From positions 1 to 25,922 of the forward strand of contig DATGMB010000239.1 in NCBI GenBank assembly GCA_035293845.1: a stretch of DNA of 25,922 nucleotides. The letters are read 5' to 3'. This stretch comes from DATGMB01 sp035293845 (GTDB lineage: Bacteria; Acidobacteriota; Terriglobia; Bryobacterales; Bryobacteraceae). Under the pieces are notes generated by a model. That model searched no databases and was not told where the DNA came from. It saw only the letters and a list, made by a program, of their open reading frames with translations. A program made the translations under genes and the position numbers. This document shows, in pieces, positions 15,443 to 22,194 of the stretch (position 1 is the first letter of the stretch; every line of letters begins with the position of its first letter).

Positions 15443-17393
15443 GCCTCCCGCGGAACAACCTCTCCAGGTCGAGAATCAGGCCGACGCGCCCGTCCCCCAG
15501 AATGGCCCCACCCGCAACCCCGGCTACGTTCTCAAACATTTTGCCGAGAGACTTGATCACCACTTCCTGCTTTCCGATCAGCTCATCGACCAGCAGGCAG
15601 TAGCGCTCGTTTTCGAGCTCCGCCACGACCAGAACGCTCTCCCGCGGATCTTCGGAGCGCGGCTGGATTCCGAACACCTGGTGCAGCCGGACCACCGGCA
15701 GCAGCGTACCTCGCACCAGGGCCATTTCCGCCTGGTTTTGCACCGTCCAAACGGTGTCCTCGCCGGGACGAATCATCTCCCGCACCGAAAACAGCGGCAG
15801 AATGTAGCGCTCCGCGCCTACACCCACAACGAGCCCGTCGATGATTGCCAGGGTGAGCGGCAGCTTAATCAGAAACGACGCGCCCTGGCCGGGCGTCGAG
15901 CGGATATCGATGCGCCCGCGCAGCTTCTCGATATGACGGCGCACCACATCCATGCCGACCCCGCGGCCGGAGACGCTTGTCACCTGCGCGGCCGTGCTGA
16001 ATCCGGGATGAAAAATCAGGCTGTGGACCTCGGCATCCGAGAGGCCTTCTTCGCTCGCAATGAGCCCGCGCTCGAGCGCCTTTTTCACGATTTTTGCGCG
16101 GTCGAGGCCCCGCCCGTCATCCGCAATTTCGACCAGCACCTGCCCGGCCTGGTGCTGCGCCTTTAAGAGCAGGCGTGCGACCGGAGGCTTGCCCGCCCGC
16201 TCGCGCTCGGCCGGAGTTTCAATGCCATGATCGATCGCGTTGCGGATCATATGGAGCAGCGGATCGCCCAGCTCCTCCACGATCGTGCGGTCCAGCTCGA
16301 TCTCGCTGCCCGCCAGCTCCATTTCCACACGCTTGCCGATCTGCCGCGCCAGATCCCGCGCCAGCCGCACCATGCGGCGGAACAGCGGTCCCACGGGAAC
16401 CAGGCGCAGGGCCATGGCGGTCTTCTGCAACTCGCTCGTGATGCGGCCCAACTGCGTCATTTTGCGCTGCAGATCCGGGCTGCGCAGCAGGGCCATTTCG
16501 GAATCGTGCCGCAGCAGGGATTCCGCGATCACCAACTCGCCGGCCATTTCGACCATGGAATCGAGCTTGGCCGTGTCGACCTTAATCGCCGCCTTCTGCT
16601 CCGGCTGCGCCGCGCCCGCGGCGGATTTGGACGGCTCGGGCTCGGCGCTTCCCGCAGCCTCGGGCGGACCTGCGACCGCGATGGCCATCGCCGCCAGTTG
16701 ACCGCCGCCGCCGGCCGGTTCGGCGCTGCACAGGGACCGAATCCGCATCAGCAGGTTTTCATCCCGCTGCGGCGCGGCCGATTGCTGCCGCGCCGCCATG
16801 CGTTCCACGTGCGCCACCCACCGCTGCAGATGATCTGCCGCGTGCAGGATGACATCGATGGCGTCCGGCGTAATCGCGAGCAGGCCGTTGCGGGCGCGGT
16901 CCAATACCGCCTCGACCTCGTGCGCCAGCTCCTGCACCACGCCGAGTTCGAGGAAGCCGGCCAGGCCCTTGATGCTGTGAAAAGCGCGAAATGCGGCATG
17001 CAGCGCCTCCGCATTCGAGGGATCGCGCTCGAGCGTGAGCGCCTGCGCTTCGATGGCGGCGAGGTGCTCTCGCGTCTCCAGAGCAAAATCCGTCAGCAGG
17101 TCGATATCCTCGGCCGGCGATCCTCCCGCCGGGGCCGCCCCGGCGTCCTCGGCCGCGCGCTGCAGCCGCAGCAATCCCTGCTGCAGCTCCTGACTTCCCG
17201 CCGAGCCAGTGCGGACCGCTTCCAACAGCCCGGCTGCTTCGGCGGCAATCGCTGCAGCGTTCTGCTGCAGGGCCGCGGCCCGGACCTCATCGAGCGCTGC
17301 CGCCCAGCCTGCCGCTCCGCCCGGCTCCTCAAGCACCAGCCGGAGCGCGAGGTCCTCGATCTTTTGCCGCAAATCGGACCCGCCGGGCATCAC
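15423..17393 (-). CDS. cheA: CheA, chemotaxis histidine kinase lacking a P2 domain
   Basis: A 656-residue kinase. The phosphotransfer domain spans about 95-205, with the phospho-histidine H139 in FHSIKGLAG. The dimerisation helices start near 270 (KVDTAKLDSMVEMAGELV). The ATPase domain has the N box HMIRNAIDHGIE (N385), G1 box DDGRGLD and G2 box SGRGVGMDVV. A CheW-like domain occupies about 520-645. Between P1 and P3 there are only about 65 Ala/Pro/Glu-rich residues, so no folded P2 (CheY-binding) domain is evident. An extra helical segment (1-95) precedes P1 and might be a degenerate phosphotransfer domain. The GTG at 17393 gives a 4-nt overlap with the mcp stop; an ATG one codon on is an alternative. 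Confidence 0.97.
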   Translation of the reverse strand: MMPGGSDLRQKIEDLALRLVLEEPGGAAGWAAALDEVRAAALQQNAAAIAAEAAGLLEAVRTGSAGSQELQQGLLRLQRAAEDAGAAPAGGSPAEDIDLLTDFALETREHLAAIEAQALTLERDPSNAEALHAAFRAFHSIKGLAGFLELGVVQELAHEVEAVLDRARNGLLAITPDAIDVILHAADHLQRWVAHVERMAARQQSAAPQRDENLLMRIRSLCSAEPAGGGGQLAAMAIAVAGPPEAAGSAEPEPSKSAAGAAQPEQKAAIKVDTAKLDSMVEMAGELVIAESLLRHDSEMALLRSPDLQRKMTQLGRITSELQKTAMALRLVPVGPLFRRMVRLARDLARQIGKRVEMELAGSEIELDRTIVEELGDPLLHMIRNAIDHGIETPAERERAGKPPVARLLLKAQHQAGQVLVEIADDGRGLDRAKIVKKALERGLIASEEGLSDAEVHSLIFHPGFSTAAQVTSVSGRGVGMDVVRRHIEKLRGRIDIRSTPGQGASFLIKLPLTLAIIDGLVVGVGAERYILPLFSVREMIRPGEDTVWTVQNQAEMALVRGTLLPVVRLHQVFGIQPRSEDPRESVLVVAELENERYCLLVDELIGKQEVVIKSLGKMFENVAGVAGGAILGDGRVGLILDLERLFRGRHGESPH

Positions 17394-18970
17394 GCCGCCT
17401 CATGGGACCGCACAGGCTCATCCAGCGGAAACGCGTCGCGCCCGTGATCGCCCTTCGCGAAAGGATCCGGAGTAGGCCCGGCGGGGGAACTCGCCGCCCG
17501 GAAGTGGGCGTGGGTCTCGTGCCAGCTTCCGCGGCCGATATCCTGCCCGGCCACACGCTGCAGCCGCTGCACGGTTTGCTCCAGGCTGCGGGCCTGCGCG
17601 GCCATTTCCTCGCTGGCTGCGGCGCTCTCCTCGGCGCTCGCCGCATTGCGCTGGGTGACCTTCTCCATCTGGCCGACCGCCATGCTGATCCGCTCGATTC
17701 CCCGCGCCTGCTCCTGGCTGCCCATATCCACTTCGTCGATCAGTGTCTTGACCTGATTCGCGCTGGCGGTGATCTGCTGGATGGACTTGACCACCTGATC
17801 CAGTTTGCGGCCGCCTTCATTGGACTTGGCGATCGATTCCTCGATCAGGGCAGCGGTGTCCTTCGCCGCCTGGGCGCTGCGATGCGCCAGGTTCCGGACC
17901 TCGTCCGCGACCACCGCGAAGCCCATGCCGGCCTCGCCGGCACGCGCCGCTTCGACCGCGGCGTTCAACGCCAGGATGTTGGTCTGGAAGGCGATCTCAT
18001 CGATCACCCGGATAATTTTCGATATCTTTTCGCTCGACCCGTTGATCTCCTTCATCGAGCGAATCATTTCTTCGAGACTCAGGTTGGCGCCGTCGACGCG
18101 CTGCGCCGTCTCCGCCATGACGCCGGCGACCGCCCGCGTGTTCTCCGCGTTTTTGCGGGTGATCGACGTAATTTCGTTGGCCGACGCGGAGGTCTCCTGC
18201 AAGGTCGCCGCCTGTTCGGAGGTGCCCTGCGCCAGCGATTGGCTTGCCGAGGCCACCTGTCCGGCGGCGGTAGCCACCTGCCGCGAACCCTCGATCATCT
18301 CCGCGGCGATGCGGCGGATATCGCCGCTTGCCCCGCGCACCATCCATACGGCAAGCGCCACTGCAACCGCGGCGAACGCCATCAGCAGCAGCAGTTGCCA
18401 ACAGACGCTGGATACAGCCTCCTGAGCCTGCTGCTGGTTCTGGCGCAACATCTCGTCGGCGATTCTCGTCAGTTCCCCGCAATCCGCGCCGACGGCCTCC
18501 AGGTGCGTGTAGACGTTGCTATCGTACTGCCGGACTGCGCCGTCCGCATCGCCGCTTTCCGCCAGGCGCTTCAACTCGGCGTAACTAGCGAGCCACGAGT
18601 CGAACTCGGCCTCCATGCGGGATACGGTTTCACGGCCGCGGGTGGTCGCCAGCAGCGGCCGGACGTCGGCGAGCGCCTGCGTAAAGCGCTGCCGCGCGCT
18701 TTCAAACAGGCTCTCGGCAGCGGCCGCCCGGGCGGTGTCCTTCGCGTAGGTAAAGGCGATCAGGCCCCGCTGCGCCGCCGACATATCCGACTTGGCGGTA
18801 TTGATATCGCCCACCAGCTCGAGTTTCCGGGCCTGGGTGATGGTGGTGTTCAGAACCTCCAACGAATACGAGGCGGCGCGATATCCAAGCGTCGCCACCA
18901 GCGCGGTGATGGCGCCCAACGTGGCAGTGGCAGCCATCAGTTTGGCGCCGAGACTCCAAGTGCGGTTCAT
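17390..18970 (-). CDS. Methyl-accepting chemotaxis protein with 4-helix-bundle sensor
   Basis: A 526-residue receptor. TM1 (about 9-30) and TM2 (about 190-211) flank a 155-residue extracytoplasmic helical region (MCP four-helix bundle type). The cytoplasmic signalling hairpin tip is at 324-361 (DEIAFQTNILALNAAVEAARAGE...GFAVVADEVRNLA). Between TM2 and the signalling helices there is only a short VRGASGDIRRIAAEMIEG segment, without the second half of a HAMP domain. The tail after residue 488 is Pro/Gly/His-rich, with no C-terminal pentapeptide tether. The start is preceded by GGGAGAG. It lies 21 nt after cheW and its stop overlaps cheA, so it is probably the dedicated receptor of this array. 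Ligand unknown. Confidence 0.95.
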   Translation of the reverse strand: MNRTWSLGAKLMAATATLGAITALVATLGYRAASYSLEVLNTTITQARKLELVGDINTAKSDMSAAQRGLIAFTYAKDTARAAAAESLFESARQRFTQALADVRPLLATTRGRETVSRMEAEFDSWLASYAELKRLAESGDADGAVRQYDSNVYTHLEAVGADCGELTRIADEMLRQNQQQAQEAVSSVCWQLLLLMAFAAVAVALAVWMVRGASGDIRRIAAEMIEGSRQVATAAGQVASASQSLAQGTSEQAATLQETSASANEITSITRKNAENTRAVAGVMAETAQRVDGANLSLEEMIRSMKEINGSSEKISKIIRVIDEIAFQTNILALNAAVEAARAGEAGMGFAVVADEVRNLAHRSAQAAKDTAALIEESIAKSNEGGRKLDQVVKSIQQITASANQVKTLIDEVDMGSQEQARGIERISMAVGQMEKVTQRNAASAEESAAASEEMAAQARSLEQTVQRLQRVAGQDIGRGSWHETHAHFRAASSPAGPTPDPFAKGDHGRDAFPLDEPVRSHEAA

Positions 18971-18991
18971 GGTTTCGTTCTCTCCCGAGAT

Positions 18992-19510
18992 TTAGTGAAT
19001 GATTTCGCTCAGGTGCTGCAGTTCCTGGCTGGAAAGCACGCGGTCGATGTCGAGAAGGATTTTCACCTTGCCCTTCACCTTGGCCATCCCGAGCAGGTAA
19101 TGGGCGGCAAACCCCTCGCCGAAGTCCGGCGTGTCCTCAATTTCCGAAGCCGACAGAGTGAGCACTTCGGACACCCCGTCAACCACCACGCCCATGACGA
19201 GTTGAGCCGTCTCGTCCTGCACCTGCGTCACGATAATGCAGGTGCGCTGATTGTATTCGGCCGCGGGGAGCCCGAATTTCAGCCGCAGGTCGATGACCGG
19301 GATGATCTTGCCGCGGAGGTTAATCACCCCTTTGACGTGAGCGGGTGTTTGCGGCACCGCGGTGATTTCCTGGATCCCCATGATCTCCCGCACCTTGAGG
19401 ACGCGGATCCCGAATTCCTCGCGGCCCAGGTCGAAGGTCAGATACTTGCCGGCGCGCGCTTCCGTCAGCACGGCGGGCGATTCGGTGTTCAGTGTGGCTA
19501 CAGGTGGCAT
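18992..19510 (-). CDS. cheW: CheW, receptor-kinase coupling protein
   Basis: A 172-residue single CheW domain (about 20-160) which links the receptor tips to CheA. Family features: KYLTFDLGREEFGIRVLKVREIM at the start, the segment VKGVINLRGKIIPVIDLRLKFG with the conserved arginine at the receptor/CheA interface, and VVVDGVSEVLTL. The N-terminal 20 residues are a flexible extension. It starts at the ATG at 19510, 19 nt downstream of cheX, with a GGAG site, and is followed at 21 nt by the receptor gene. Confidence 0.97.
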   Translation of the reverse strand: MPPVATLNTESPAVLTEARAGKYLTFDLGREEFGIRVLKVREIMGIQEITAVPQTPAHVKGVINLRGKIIPVIDLRLKFGLPAAEYNQRTCIIVTQVQDETAQLVMGVVVDGVSEVLTLSASEIEDTPDFGEGFAAHYLLGMAKVKGKVKILLDIDRVLSSQELQHLSEIIH

Positions 19511-19529
19511 GGTGGCTCCGGATCGGCGG

Positions 19530-20060
19530 TCAAACCTCGACCGCGCAGGGTTGTGTGTTCGTATGCACGCGCGGGTGCGCCATCTGCTCGCGCGGAGCGA
19601 GCGACAGCCGGACCAGCAGCGACGAGCCGTCCCAATCGAAACGCAGCGTCGTCCATTCGGTCGTCCCCGTGCTGCGGGTCTTGAAATTTCTGCCGAAAAC
19701 GACGGTCGGGATGCTCAGCCCGAGCGGCCCGAGGTGCTGTTCGAGGTCGGTCTTGACGCCGCCGATGATCATGTTCGTCAATTCCGCAACGGCGTCCAGC
19801 ACCTCCTCGTTGACCGCGTTCGACTCGGTCATCAACAGGTGCGAGCAGACGCGGCAGGCGATATCCGGCGGGCAGGCGATGCTGCCGGTTCCGGTCCACG
19901 TGCCGGCCAGGCCGATCAGAGATAGTACGCCGTCGTTGGCCTCCAGAGTAGTCTTCTCTTCAAAGGATTCGCCGGGCGCGATGGTTACGCCCAGCATGGT
20001 CGAGAAGACCTCGGTGCAGGCACGGTTAATCGAGTTCACAACCATTTCGTGAATGCTCAT
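19530..20060 (-). CDS. cheX: CheX-type CheY-P phosphatase
   Basis: A 176-residue protein of the CheC/CheX/FliY phosphatase class, closest to CheX. The catalytic E-x2-N signature is E93/N96 in AVAELTNMIIGGVKTDL, where the two residues position water for CheY-P hydrolysis. There is a single motif, as in CheX rather than the two in CheC. The domain spans about 1-155; the last 20 residues are polar. It starts within the cheY stop (ATGA overlap), so kinase target and phosphatase are made together. No cheZ or cheD is in the window, so this is the likely signal-termination enzyme. Alternative: a CheC-like phosphatase, which is less likely given the single motif. Confidence 0.88.
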   Translation of the reverse strand: MSIHEMVVNSINRACTEVFSTMLGVTIAPGESFEEKTTLEANDGVLSLIGLAGTWTGTGSIACPPDIACRVCSHLLMTESNAVNEEVLDAVAELTNMIIGGVKTDLEQHLGPLGLSIPTVVFGRNFKTRSTGTTEWTTLRFDWDGSSLLVRLSLAPREQMAHPRVHTNTQPCAVEV

Positions 20061-20446
20061 AGCGGTGGAACCGGCTCGAGAATGCCGGAAAGTTTCTCCT
20101 TGATCTGATCCGCGGTGAATGGCTTGCGGACGTATCCCGCGGCGCCCAGGCGGACGGCCTCGCCGACCTTCGTCTCCCCGCCTTCGGTGGTGATCATCAC
20201 GACCGGAATCTGCCGCCACCCCTCCTTGCTCTTCAACGCGGCCAGGAACTGAAGGCCGTCCATCTTGGGCATGTTGATATCGCTCAGCACCAATCCTGGC
20301 TGCACCGACTTGAGGATTTCGAGCGCCTCCTCCCCGTCGCCAGCCTCGTGAATGGTTCCGATCGCCATGCCTGTCTGCCGCAGAACGCGCTGCAAAATCT
20401 TGCGGATCGCGGCCGAATCGTCCACTACCAGTACGTCGGGCTCCAT
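20057..20446 (-). CDS. cheY: CheY, single-domain response regulator
   Basis: A 129-residue receiver with no output domain. Acidic pocket D9/D10, phospho-acceptor D56 in LVLSDINMPKMDG, T86/T87 in VMITTEGG, and K108 in YVRKPF are all present. When phosphorylated by CheA it should bind FliM, which is encoded next door on the opposite strand. AAGGAG sits four nt before the ATG. It is the first gene of the cheY-cheX-cheW-mcp-cheA-cheR-cheB series, with a sigma-28-like promoter upstream. The receiver-to-switch pairing supports the name CheY rather than an unrelated single-domain regulator. Confidence 0.95.
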   Translation of the reverse strand: MEPDVLVVDDSAAIRKILQRVLRQTGMAIGTIHEAGDGEEALEILKSVQPGLVLSDINMPKMDGLQFLAALKSKEGWRQIPVVMITTEGGETKVGEAVRLGAAGYVRKPFTADQIKEKLSGILEPVPPL

Positions 20447-20465
20447 TGGACTCCTTACACGTTAT

Positions 20466-20492
20466 GTATCGGTGGAAGGCGCGTTTTCATTA
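20466..20492 (-). promoter_or_regulatory. Sigma-28-like promoter for the chemotaxis operon
   Basis: On the minus strand, TAAT (20489-20492) is followed by exactly 15 nt and then ACCGATAC (20466-20473). The flagellar sigma factor consensus is TAAA-N15-GCCGATAA, so 3/4 and 6/8 positions match. The start would fall about 12 nt upstream of the cheY ATG and leave the AAGGAG site in the leader. Confidence 0.6.
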
Positions 20493-20520
20493 GGGGGAAG
20501 CGCGCGATTTCTGCTTTCTC

Positions 20521-20548
20521 TAAACATTCCGCCGGGAAATGCCGATCC
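20521..20548 (+). promoter_or_regulatory. Sigma-28-like promoter for fliM
   Basis: TAAA (20521-20524, preceded by C) is followed by 16 nt and then GCCGATCC (20541-20548). This matches the FliA/SigD consensus (TAAA-N15/16-GCCGAT) at all four and six of eight positions. The start near 20555 would leave a leader of about 9 nt containing GAGGA before the GTG at 20564. Confidence 0.65.
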
Positions 20549-20563
20549 AACGGGCGAGGACCC

Positions 20564-21565
20564 GTGAGCCGGCAACTGACGCAGCAGGAAATCGATGCGG
20601 TCTTTCAAAAACAGGACCGCAAGAGGGAAACCCCCGCGGCGCGGTTCGACTTCCGCCGGCCAGACCGCATTCCGAAGTCGCAGGTGCGCGCCATTCACCT
20701 GCTGCATGACACCTTCACGCGCAACCTGGTGTCCAGCCTCTCCGCGTATCTCCGCTCCTACCTGACCGTCAACCTGGTCAGCGTGGAGCAGCTCTCCTAC
20801 GCCGAATTTCTCGACGGCCTTCCCTCACCCACCTGCATGGTCTCGCTCGGGCTTTCACCCTACGACGGCAACGGCGTGCTGGAGATGAACCCGTCGCTGG
20901 TGTTCCCCATCCTGGAAATGCTGCTGGGCGGCACGGGCCGGTCTTCCGGTTCGATCCAGCGCGACATCACCGAGATCGAGCAGAAGCTGCTGGACGGGCT
21001 GTTTCGCATCATTCTCCACGATTTGCGCGAGGCCTGGAAGTCAGTCACCGATGTCGACTTCACCATCGAGGCGATGGAGACCGAGCCGCAACTGCTGCAC
21101 ATCCTGGCGCCGAATGAGGCGGTGGTGTCGATCGGCGTCGAAGTCCGCATCGGCGAAAGCGTCGGCATGATGAACATCGCGATGCCCTCGATCGTGATCA
21201 AGATGATGCGCCACAAGTTCGACCAGCAGTGGTCGGTGCGCAAAACGCATGCGAGCGATGCCGAACAGGCGCGCGTGCTGCGCATGATCCGGGACGCCAT
21301 GCTCACGCTCGAGGCGCGCCTCGAAGGCCCGACCATCGCGGTCCGCGATCTGCTCGCGCTCCGGGAAGGGCACCTGCTCACCTTCGACTATCCGGTCGAG
21401 CGGCCGGTCGATCTGATGGTGAACGGGGCGCGCAAGTTTACCGCCCAGGTGGTCAGCACCGGAAAGAAGCGAGGCTGCCTCATCGACGGCATCCGCCCCT
21501 CGCCGCGTCAGGGGAGGATCAGCGGTGAGCGGGAGGGCTCCGGCTCCCGGGCTTCCCCCGCATAG
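20564..21565 (+). CDS. fliM: FliM, flagellar motor switch protein
   Basis: A 333-residue FliM. The N-terminal CheY-P docking peptide is recognisable (LTQQEIDAVF, residues 5-14, cf. LSQ-EID-L). The middle domain has LLGGTGR and long amphipathic segments typical of FliM_M. The C-terminal SpoA/FliN-like domain begins near VRDLLALREGHLLTFDYPVERPVDL. The start is a GTG with GAGGA eight nt upstream, and the docking peptide begins directly after it; a longer upstream frame is not supported. The last 19 residues (Arg/Gly/Ser-rich) extend beyond the SpoA fold and overlap the convergent Cys-rich gene by 58 nt. No other flagellar gene is in the window. Confidence 0.93.
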   Translation: MSRQLTQQEIDAVFQKQDRKRETPAARFDFRRPDRIPKSQVRAIHLLHDTFTRNLVSSLSAYLRSYLTVNLVSVEQLSYAEFLDGLPSPTCMVSLGLSPYDGNGVLEMNPSLVFPILEMLLGGTGRSSGSIQRDITEIEQKLLDGLFRIILHDLREAWKSVTDVDFTIEAMETEPQLLHILAPNEAVVSIGVEVRIGESVGMMNIAMPSIVIKMMRHKFDQQWSVRKTHASDAEQARVLRMIRDAMLTLEARLEGPTIAVRDLLALREGHLLTFDYPVERPVDLMVNGARKFTAQVVSTGKKRGCLIDGIRPSPRQGRISGEREGSGSRASPA

Positions 21566-22146
21566 AACTGCCGCAGCATATCGAGGAACGCGCGCCCGCG
21601 CCGGCGGCCGTTGTTGCGATCCAGTTCCAGCCGTTCGAAGAACACCAGGATGCCGAGCACGTCGGCGTCGCGCGTGCGGGAGACGCCCAGGCGGCGCGTC
21701 TCTTCCTGCCGGTACCGGGCCGCAGCCTCCTGGACCAGCCGGTAGATATTGGCGGCCAGCGCATTGGCGGGCACGCTCTCGTAATACACGCCGCTCTCGA
21801 GCGTCCGGTATGTGCGGATCAGGCCCGCCAGCGCGTCCCGGACGTCGAAATCCACCGCGCCGGGCGTGGCAAAGGCCGCCTCGGCCAGTGCCCTGCCGAG
21901 AAAAGCCAGCAGATCCTCGCGCTGCTCCAGGAAGCGCTCGGTGACTTCGATGTCGCGGTTGGGGATCTGGGCCTCATCGAGAGGCTGCGGTTTTTCGTGC
22001 CGCCGCGCTTCGGCGAGGTATTCGCAGTCGAGCGGGCAATCCACCGTCATTTCGCGCTCCGTCCCGCAGCAGATGCTGCAAATATCGCCTCGCACGCCCG
22101 GACAGAAGCGGCGCGGGCGGCGGATTTCACAAATGGCGCAGGCCAT
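21508..22146 (-). CDS. Eight-cysteine N-terminal zinc-binding-type hypothetical protein
   Basis: A 212-residue protein whose first 45 residues carry cysteines at 3, 6, 15, 23, 26, 27, 37 and 41 (CAIC, C, DICSICC, CPLDC), a spacing that suggests two interleaved zinc sites. The rest is helical and charged, without a recognisable domain. It has no leader or membrane span and is therefore cytoplasmic. The ATG at 22146 is supported by GGAAAG next to it, and TATACT lies six nt upstream. Its 3' end is antisense to the fliM tail. It diverges from the DUF1549 gene with only 48 nt between the starts. Function unknown. Confidence 0.75.
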   Translation of the reverse strand: MACAICEIRRPRRFCPGVRGDICSICCGTEREMTVDCPLDCEYLAEARRHEKPQPLDEAQIPNRDIEVTERFLEQREDLLAFLGRALAEAAFATPGAVDFDVRDALAGLIRTYRTLESGVYYESVPANALAANIYRLVQEAAARYRQEETRRLGVSRTRDADVLGILVFFERLELDRNNGRRRGRAFLDMLRQFYAGEAREPEPSRSPLILP

Positions 22147-22152
22147 CTTTCC

Positions 22153-22158
22153 AGTATA
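22153..22158 (-). promoter_or_regulatory. -10 element of the Cys-rich gene
   Basis: TATACT on the minus strand, six nt before the ATG at 22146, would start the mRNA at the start codon. A TTGTAC lies 20 nt further up, too far for an ordinary -35. Confidence 0.4.
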
Positions 22159-22179
22159 GAAGTCAGCATCCGTCGGGTG

Positions 22180-22185
22180 TACAAT
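22180..22185 (+). promoter_or_regulatory. -10 element of the DUF1549/DUF1553 gene
   Basis: TACAAT, nine nt before the ATG at 22195, gives leaderless or near-leaderless geometry. It lies inside the 48-nt divergent region shared with the Cys-rich gene, so the two promoters face outward and overlap. No clear -35. Confidence 0.4.
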
Positions 22186-22194
22186 GCATGAGCG

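Noticed and set aside
17390..18478. SWHET near the end of the receptor as a CheR/CheB tether
   Set aside because: An extra residue breaks the W-E-T pattern and it lies more than 30 residues from the C-terminus, whereas real tethers are terminal.
17402..19684. A 760-codon plus-strand open frame opposite mcp and cheW
   Set aside because: It is an antisense shadow of two clear chemotaxis genes. Composition (Arg/Gly/His/Leu-rich) is typical of high-GC antisense frames and no domain is visible.
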